A stretch of DNA of 64,000 nucleotides, taken from assembly GCA_050253535.1 (NCBI GenBank), contig JBFWIW010000005.1, forward strand, positions 1-64,000, read 5' to 3'. The stretch is from JBFWIW01 sp050253535 (GTDB taxonomy: Bacteria; Bacillota; Clostridia; Oscillospirales; Oscillospiraceae). The notes under the pieces are model-generated. The model was not told the origin of the DNA. It saw only the letters and a list, made by a program, of their open reading frames with translations, and did no database searches. Both the position numbers and the translations under genes were made by a program. Below are positions 58,678 through 64,000 of this stretch, one piece after another (position 1 is the first letter of the stretch; every line of letters starts with the position of its first letter).

Positions 58678-59637
58678 TTACTTGCCGGCGGCAAGCATTT
58701 TAATAACTGACTCAGGCTTCGGCATGGCGGGTATGGCACCGCGCCCCATAACACAGCAAGCGGCGGTTGCGTTCCCGTATTCCGCACATGAGACGACTTG
58801 GCCCATCGTAAGCCCGGACGGCGCTTTGCCGTAACTCAAAAACCGCGCGAGAAATCCGCCCCAGAATGCGTCGCCCGCGCCGGTCGCGTCCACGCATCTG
58901 ACGTTGTGACCGGGGACGACCATAGTCTCTCCCCGGTACCTCACGGCGCAGCCGTCTTTGCCGAGTGTGGCCGCGGCGATGACTACTCCCTGTTTCTCGA
59001 CTGCCGCGAGCGCGCGGCCAATGCCGGTTTCACCGGTGAGAAGCACAGACTCCTCGTCTGAGAATTTCATAACGTCCGCCACTGGGACGAGCGACCGCAT
59101 GAAGTGTTCGGCTTCCGCCACGCTCCCCCACAGTGAAGCGCGGTAGTTGGGGTCATAGGAGATTAGCGCGCCGTGCTCTTTGGCTATGCGCACGGCCTCG
59201 TATGTCGAGTAGCGGGACGGTTCGTGCGTCAGGGAAAGCGAGCCAACGTGCAGGACACGCGTATTTGACAAAATATCCGCATTGAGTTCTTTAGCCTCAA
59301 AGCAAGTGTCCGCGCCGGGCTTCCTCGCAAACGAAAACACGCGGTCCCCGCCCGGCTTAATGGCAACGAATGCGAGGGTCGTGAAAACTTCCGGGGAGAG
59401 GACGAGCCCTTTTGTGCATACGCCGTTTTCATCGAGCGTCTTTTTCAAAAACTCCCCGTGCATATCGCGGCCGACCTTGCCGATAAAGGCGGTCTTCATC
59501 CCCATGGGCGCCGCGGCACAGAGGACGTTGCAAACCGCCCCGCCTGGGTTTTGTTCGAAGAGACGGTTTCCGCCCTCCGACACGCCGTATTCAGTAAAAT
59601 CTATCAGCAGTTCGCCGAATGCCGTAATATCGTACAT
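58678..59637 (-). CDS. PfkB-family sugar kinase (fructokinase-like)
   Basis: 319 aa from ATG 59637, behind CGGAGA. It phosphorylates a sugar with ATP. The N-terminal signature GGAVCNVLCAAAPMG and the anion-hole motif DATGAGDAFWGGF near 255 are present. The best match is fructokinase, but ribokinase or other sugars are possible. No transporter or hydrolase for a sugar is adjacent. Confidence 0.85.
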   Translation of the reverse strand: MYDITAFGELLIDFTEYGVSEGGNRLFEQNPGGAVCNVLCAAAPMGMKTAFIGKVGRDMHGEFLKKTLDENGVCTKGLVLSPEVFTTLAFVAIKPGGDRVFSFARKPGADTCFEAKELNADILSNTRVLHVGSLSLTHEPSRYSTYEAVRIAKEHGALISYDPNYRASLWGSVAEAEHFMRSLVPVADVMKFSDEESVLLTGETGIGRALAAVEKQGVVIAAATLGKDGCAVRYRGETMVVPGHNVRCVDATGAGDAFWGGFLARFLSYGKAPSGLTMGQVVSCAEYGNATAACCVMGRGAIPAMPKPESVIKMLAAGK

Positions 59638-59684
59638 AGCTTTTCTCCGATATTTCTTTTTGTGAGCCGGGACAGATTCGTCCG

Positions 59685-60305
59685 TCACCTGACGTAGTTA
59701 AACCTTACTTTGGCTTCTGGGACGGGCCCATCAAGCCCTGCTTTTTTGCCGGCTTCGATGCACTTCAAAAGCCAGGCCATATTATGCCCGAGTATGCGCA
59801 TGGTCTGCACGCCCTCCAGATCCTTATAGACGTCTTCCGCTTTCACACCGTGCACCATGTTCCAATAGTTAGACGATATGACCGGCATGCTGGCGTAGGC
59901 CACATATTTGTTGAGCTGGTCCAAGGCGGCGCTGGCCCCGCCGCGGCGGCAGCTCACAATACAGGCACCCGGTTTCCCGTAAACAAGGGAACCCGCGGCA
60001 TAGAAAAAACGGTCGAGAAACGCGGTTATCGTACCGGAGGCGGAGGCGTAGTGGACAGGGGAGCCAAATATATAGGCGTCTGCCGTCTCCGCCTTTGCGA
60101 TGACTGAATTCGTCACGTCGTCATCAAAAACGCAGCGGTTATTCTTACAGGTGCCGCAGCCGCAGCAGCCTCTTATCGGGGCTGTGCCCAGCCATACGAT
60201 TTCGCTTTCAACGCCGTTTTTACCCAACTCTTCTGCGATGATGGAAAGCGCTGCGTTTGTGCATCCGTTTTTGTGCGGACCTCCGTTTATCATTAAGACC
60301 TTCAT
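59685..60305 (-). CDS. flavodoxin-fold NAD(P)H oxidoreductase / iron-sulfur flavoprotein-like
   Basis: 206 aa from ATG 60305, behind GGAGAATGG. A flavodoxin fold starts MKVLMINGGPHKNGCTNAAL, which binds the FMN phosphate. A Cys-rich patch CCGCGTCKNNRC (about 49-60) fits a compact 4Fe-4S site as in Isf-type flavoproteins. Function is a generic anaerobic electron carrier or oxidative-stress reductase. It is 24 bp after the alanyl-tRNA editing gene on the same strand. Confidence 0.82.
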   Translation of the reverse strand: MKVLMINGGPHKNGCTNAALSIIAEELGKNGVESEIVWLGTAPIRGCCGCGTCKNNRCVFDDDVTNSVIAKAETADAYIFGSPVHYASASGTITAFLDRFFYAAGSLVYGKPGACIVSCRRGGASAALDQLNKYVAYASMPVISSNYWNMVHGVKAEDVYKDLEGVQTMRILGHNMAWLLKCIEAGKKAGLDGPVPEAKVRFNYVR

Positions 60306-60328
60306 AACCATTCTCCTTTATTTAAATT

Positions 60329-61495
60329 CTAATTTAAACATATTTTTTTCGCGCTGAAATAATCCTCAATATCGCGCCTTTTTGAAGAGACACTGCCCTG
60401 TATCATCTCAGGTCTGCCGCCGCCGCGCCCTGAGAGCGCTGCGTTTATCTTCTTTGAAGCCGTTCGCATATCGGTGTTCCGGCTGCCCATAACGTACTGA
60501 TATCCCGCCTCGTCGCTGCCGGAGAAGGCGGCGCAGATACCGGTGCAGAGTGCCATGCCGGCGTTTACGACGCGGCGCAGCTGATTTGTGTCGAAATCCT
60601 GTTCAAAGACGCAGATATTGCCGCCGGTTTGGGTGAGGGAACCTATGCGGATATCGGCAAGATGTGTTTTGAGTTCGGCGATGCTGCGCTTGTTCTCCTC
60701 ATTCTCGTCATACAGCCGCTTTACCGCGGCGTCCGTTTCGTCCGGTTTTGCCGAGAGGAGCGCGGATATGGCGGAATTTGTGCCGCACTTTTTTCGGTAA
60801 TCGTCCAGAGCGTCCAGCCCGCACAGGACAGAGACCCGCACGCCACCGTCATGCCTTATGGCGTCCAGTATTTTGATGATGCCAACCTCTCCTGTGCGCT
60901 TTACATGCGGCGCGCAGCAGGCGCAGACATCCGTATCCTCAATCGTCACTATCCGAACGTTTTCAGTGAGATCCAGTTTGCTGCGGTATTCGAGTTTTTT
61001 AAGTTCGCCGGGCGATGGGAACAAGGTCGTGACGGAAAGATTTTTGGCTACAGCCTCGTTTGCCAGCGTCTCGATTTTTAAAAGCTCGTCCTTTCCCAGA
61101 TATCCGTCGAAATCAATTGTCACTTCGCTGTGTCCCATGTGGAAGCCGACGTTATTGAACCCATACAGCCTGTTGACGAGGCCTGAGACGATGTGCTCTC
61201 CTGAGTGGTTCTGCATTCGTCGTAAACGGGTATCGCGGTCTATGCTGCACTTTACAGCAGAGCCGACCGGGAGCGGGGAGCGCAAAATATGAAAGATGTT
61301 CCCGCTTTCTTCCTGCACACTAATAGCCGGCATGCCGGCTATTTCGCCGCCGTCGGGTTCCTGTCCGCCGCCGCCAGGAAAAAAGGCGGTTTTGTCCAGT
61401 TTTATGGCGAAGCCGCCATTAGTTTTTTCACAGGATAAGACCGAAGCCTCAAATTCACATATATGTGAATCCTCGTAATATAGTCGTTTTGTCAT
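60329..61495 (-). CDS. alanyl-tRNA editing protein (AlaX/DHHA1 type)
   Basis: 388 aa, ATG behind TTGGAG. The editing domain has FFPGGGGQEPDGG and the zinc motif NHSGEHIVSG, then CACCAPHV (about 195-202). A DHHA1 domain occupies the C-terminal part. Such proteins remove Ser or Gly from tRNA-Ala. The extra C-terminal domain makes it the long AlaX-L-like form. It has a promoter at 61524-61552 and leads the three-gene run on this strand. Confidence 0.87.
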   Translation of the reverse strand: MTKRLYYEDSHICEFEASVLSCEKTNGGFAIKLDKTAFFPGGGGQEPDGGEIAGMPAISVQEESGNIFHILRSPLPVGSAVKCSIDRDTRLRRMQNHSGEHIVSGLVNRLYGFNNVGFHMGHSEVTIDFDGYLGKDELLKIETLANEAVAKNLSVTTLFPSPGELKKLEYRSKLDLTENVRIVTIEDTDVCACCAPHVKRTGEVGIIKILDAIRHDGGVRVSVLCGLDALDDYRKKCGTNSAISALLSAKPDETDAAVKRLYDENEENKRSIAELKTHLADIRIGSLTQTGGNICVFEQDFDTNQLRRVVNAGMALCTGICAAFSGSDEAGYQYVMGSRNTDMRTASKKINAALSGRGGGRPEMIQGSVSSKRRDIEDYFSAKKICLN

Positions 61496-61523
61496 GTTAT
61501 CTCTCCAAGATATTGATATAAGG

Positions 61524-61552
61524 ATTATACCTCAAAGGGGCCGCATTTTCAA
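61524..61552 (-). promoter_or_regulatory. promoter of the alanyl-tRNA editing gene
   Basis: Minus-strand TTGAAA (61547-61552), a 17-bp spacer and TATAAT (61524-61529). Confidence 0.75.
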
Positions 61553-61656
61553 ATAAAACCGGATAGAGTATGGGCGTTAATATTGACAAGCATTCGCATC
61601 AGGTGTTACCCTATATAAGGAAGAATTCGCTTCTCATAATCTTAAGGAGAAAAGTT

Positions 61657-62916
61657 ATGCACGCTATAGAAAAGATACTTGCGAGAAAGAGCGGAAAAGA
61701 TACGGTAAGTTCCGGCGAGATCGTCATGGCCAGAATAGATTTCGCCGAGGTGAACGACCTCTATCTGCAGACGATATACTCGTTTTACGAGATGAACGGC
61801 GACAAAGTCTGGGATCCGGAGCGGCTTGCGTTTGTATTCGACCACTACGCGCCGGCTTCCACGATTAAGGCAGCGCAAAACCATGTGGAAATGCGCCGGT
61901 TTGCCAAAGATCAGGGGCTCACGCACCACTTTGATATAAACACCGGCGTCTGCCATCAGGTAATGGCGGAGGCAGGCGTCGTCCTTCCGGGCGACATAAT
62001 AGTTGCGACTGATTCGCACACGACGACGCATGGGGCGTTCGGCGCACTGGGTACGGGTGTCGGCGCTACCGACATGGCCACGATAATGATATCGGGCGAA
62101 ATGTGGATGCGCGTTCCCGAAATAGTAGAGATAAGGCTGGAGGGAGAGCCTCAGCCGGGCGTTCTGCCGAAGGATGTCGTTCTGTATATTCTGGGGAAGA
62201 TGAAGGCGGACGGAGCCGTTTACAAGGCAATAGACTTTACGGGAAGCTATGTGGAGAAGCTCGGCGTCGCCGGGAGAATGGTTATCTGCAACATGGCGGT
62301 TGAGATGGGGGCGAAGACCTCCTACATGCGGCCGAACGAGGCTGTCCTCGAATATGTCGCAAAGAGGGCCGACAGACCCTACGAGCCGCAGTACACGGAT
62401 ACCGGTTATGAGTATCCGGAGAGTTACGTTTTTGACGTGTCGGCGCTCTCCCCGCAGGTCGCGGCCCCGCACAGCGTGGACAACGTAATCCCGATCGGGG
62501 AGGCGCCGAAGGTGAAGGTCGACCAATGCTTTGTCGGAACCTGCACCGGCGGGCGCATAGAGGATATAAAGATGGCGGCGGACATAGTCCGCGGCAGGCA
62601 TATAGCGGACGGCGTTCGTTTTCTCGTAATCCCGGCGTCCTCTGAGATAATGATGGAGGCTATGGAACTCGGCTATCTGCAGGACTGTATTAACGCGGGC
62701 GCAACAATATCCACACCTGGCTGCGGCCCGTGTCTATCCGCGCACGAGGGCGTTCTGGCTCCCGGCGAAGTCTGTGTCACGGCGTCTAACCGCAATTTCC
62801 CGGGACGCATGGGCAGCAACAAGGCCGAGATATATCTGGCATCCCCGGCGACTGTCGCGGCCTCCGCGCTTAAAGGATACCTTACCGATCCCAGAGAAGT
62901 GATAAAGGAGGCATGA
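61657..62916 (+). CDS. leuC: 3-isopropylmalate dehydratase large subunit (LeuC-type)
   Basis: 419 aa from the ATG at 61657, behind AAGGAG. It isomerises 2- and 3-isopropylmalate with a 4Fe-4S cluster. VATDSHTTTHGAFGALG, CFVGTCTGGRIED and STPGCGPCLSAHEG hold the cluster ligands. The length matches the two-subunit LeuC2/homoaconitase-like group, so a related substrate such as homoaconitate or dimethylmalate cannot be excluded. Partner leuD follows after 6 bp. No leuA or leuB is in view. Confidence 0.9.
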   Translation: MHAIEKILARKSGKDTVSSGEIVMARIDFAEVNDLYLQTIYSFYEMNGDKVWDPERLAFVFDHYAPASTIKAAQNHVEMRRFAKDQGLTHHFDINTGVCHQVMAEAGVVLPGDIIVATDSHTTTHGAFGALGTGVGATDMATIMISGEMWMRVPEIVEIRLEGEPQPGVLPKDVVLYILGKMKADGAVYKAIDFTGSYVEKLGVAGRMVICNMAVEMGAKTSYMRPNEAVLEYVAKRADRPYEPQYTDTGYEYPESYVFDVSALSPQVAAPHSVDNVIPIGEAPKVKVDQCFVGTCTGGRIEDIKMAADIVRGRHIADGVRFLVIPASSEIMMEAMELGYLQDCINAGATISTPGCGPCLSAHEGVLAPGEVCVTASNRNFPGRMGSNKAEIYLASPATVAASALKGYLTDPREVIKEA

Positions 62917-62922
62917 GCGGGG

Positions 62923-63423
62923 ATGGAGACGAAAATAAAGGGAAAAGTTATAGTTCTGGGCAATAACATCGACACCGATCAAATATATCCGGGGAGATTT
63001 CTGGACATAGTGGAACCGAAGGAGATCGGCTCCCACTGTCTCGCGGGCGTGAGCGAGGAGATAGCGAAAAACTTTAAAAAGGGAGACATCGTCGTAGCGG
63101 GGACAAATTTCGGCTGCGGCTCGAGCCGCGAACACGCGCCGATAGCGCTTCTCAATATGGGGGCGTCGGCCGTCGTCGCGGACTCGTTCGCGCGGATATT
63201 TTTCAGAAACGCTATTAATCTTGGTCTGCCTCCGGTTGTCTGCAAGGGAATAAGCCAAAAGCTCAGTGACGGTGACGAGATAGAGATAGATTTAATAGAG
63301 GGTAAAATTACGATAACGGTGACGGGGGAGACCTTATCCTGCGATAAGATAGGTGATTATGCCATGTCGATACTCGAAGCAGGAGGCATAAAACCACTCT
63401 TTCGCGCAAGAACCAAAAAATGA
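62923..63423 (+). CDS. leuD: 3-isopropylmalate dehydratase small subunit (LeuD-type)
   Basis: 166 aa, ATG 62923. The small swivelling subunit completes the active site of LeuC. GNNIDTDQIYPGRFL near the N-terminus and GTNFGCGSSREHAP in the middle (about 60-73) are typical of the short LeuD2/archaeal-type subunit. Coupled to leuC by a 6-bp gap, and the ribosome site AAAGGAGG lies in the end of leuC. Confidence 0.92.
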   Translation: METKIKGKVIVLGNNIDTDQIYPGRFLDIVEPKEIGSHCLAGVSEEIAKNFKKGDIVVAGTNFGCGSSREHAPIALLNMGASAVVADSFARIFFRNAINLGLPPVVCKGISQKLSDGDEIEIDLIEGKITITVTGETLSCDKIGDYAMSILEAGGIKPLFRARTKK

Positions 63424-63467
63424 GACATTGCGCCGGCCCGGCGTACCATACATTGAGGGGTGAAAAC

Positions 63468-64000
63468 ATGATAACTATAAACAAAGAAAAATGTGCCGCC
63501 TGCGGCAAGTGCGTGGCGGTATGCCCGACAAGAAATATCAGGATGGTGGACGGCAGAGCTTACTGGAATCCGAAAAGACGCTGTATCGAATGCCTCCACT
63601 GCGCCGCAATCTGCAATTTCGGAGCCGTGGAACGCGAGGGAAAACCCGCGCTTGTTGCCAGAGGCCTTCCTAAAACCGCGGAAAATGTCGCACAGGATCT
63701 GGAAGCTGTTTTGTATTCACGCCGATCTTATAGGAGCTTTTCACAGAAGCCGGTCGACAGAGAACTTCTGGAGCATGCACTCGAGATTTCAAAGTGGGCC
63801 CCAAGCGCCAAGAACGAGCACCCGGTGAAATGGGTGGTCGTAGCTGGGCGCGGCGCGGTAGACCGCGTTATGGGGCTCATTCTCGACTATGTCCGTGAGA
63901 CTGGCAACGCCCCAGAGATAGCTAAGAGATACGACGCGGGGTATAATATGGTTACCGGCACGGCCGTGACTCTCCTTGTGGGTTACGCCGGAACGGATGC
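63468..64000 (+). CDS. ferredoxin-nitroreductase fusion protein, truncated by the window end
   Basis: At least 177 residues, running off the right edge. ATG at 63468 behind GAGGGG. Two N-terminal 4Fe-4S clusters have CAACGKCVAVCP (about 9-20) and CIECLHCAAIC (43-53), followed by an FMN-dependent nitroreductase domain beginning near LYSRRSYRSF with a KWAPSAKNEHPVKW block. Such fusions reduce nitro groups, quinones or similar acceptors with ferredoxin. It follows leuD by 44 bp and may be in the same transcript. Confidence 0.85.
   Translation, partial: MITINKEKCAACGKCVAVCPTRNIRMVDGRAYWNPKRRCIECLHCAAICNFGAVEREGKPALVARGLPKTAENVAQDLEAVLYSRRSYRSFSQKPVDRELLEHALEISKWAPSAKNEHPVKWVVVAGRGAVDRVMGLILDYVRETGNAPEIAKRYDAGYNMVTGTAVTLLVGYAGTD

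Noticed and set aside
61642..62601. 319-codon open frame on the minus strand opposite leuC
   Set aside because: Antisense to leuC with Arg/His-rich composition and no family match.

Overview
The window reads as a chromosomal segment of an anaerobic, low-redox Firmicute of the class Clostridia (probably an Oscillospiraceae/Eubacteriales relative). The evidence is the HrcA/CIRCE heat-shock operon, RNase J, the rimP-nusA-ylxR-ylxQ-infB-rbfA-nrnA-truB-ribF order, Hnd-type NADH-dependent hydrogenase subunits, a sensory-type [FeFe]-hydrogenase gene, strong AGGAGG-type ribosome sites, frequent TTG/GTG starts and textbook TTGACA/TATAAT promoters. I see no phage, insertion sequence with a transposase, CRISPR array or rRNA.

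Layout. 1-431: tail of an unknown gene, then a tRNA-Asp/tRNA-Thr pair on the minus strand. 432-3852: pseudouridine synthase, murF, ddl (minus). 3902-8066: EamA exporter and a NitT/TauT-type ABC importer headed by a Crp/Fnr-family regulator with a perfect palindrome in its leader (minus). 8150-16080: the translation/RNA operon rimP to ribF (plus). 16083-19253: PHP phosphoesterase, two DRTGG proteins, sensory hydrogenase and an RsbW-like ATPase (minus); 19483-22914: a second small ATPase and the diaphorase half of a bifurcating hydrogenase, hndABC (plus), behind a Rex-like site. 23197-24242: lrgAB. 24384-27186: argG-argH behind an ARG box. 27316-30868: a five-gene envelope cassette, xpaC-telA-lemA-TPM-DUF6440 (minus). 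31075-35108: rpe with a long structured leader, recR, RNase J, an ArsC/Spx-like gene (plus). 35284-39403: a B12-binding radical SAM protein, a small membrane protein, rpiB, a histidinol-phosphatase-type PHP enzyme, ybaK (minus). 39459-44460: hrcA-grpE-dnaK-dnaJ (minus). 44697-47097: DUF1015 protein and an unusual acyltransferase with a zinc ribbon (plus). 47147-51889: MoxR, DUF58, a polytopic membrane protein and a lipoprotein (minus). 52195-58571: a TetR regulator and a complete pyr operon C-K-D-F-E-B-I (minus). 58678-61552: sugar kinase, flavodoxin-like protein, alanyl-tRNA editing protein (minus). 61657-64000: leuC-leuD and a ferredoxin-nitroreductase that runs off the end (plus).

The parts of most interest are (i) the redox/H2 signalling block at 16-23 kb, where an H-cluster protein keeps its cluster ligands but has alanine where catalytic enzymes carry the proton-transfer cysteine, next to two small ATPases and hndABC but with no catalytic hndD; (ii) the rpe leader, with three hairpins and mutually exclusive pairings; (iii) a roughly 200-bp hairpin-rich segment between rpe and recR bounded by a near-duplicate of the recR ribosome-site region; and (iv) palindromes at crp, hndA and argG that look like operators. 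Everything here was read by eye; no database or folding program was run.
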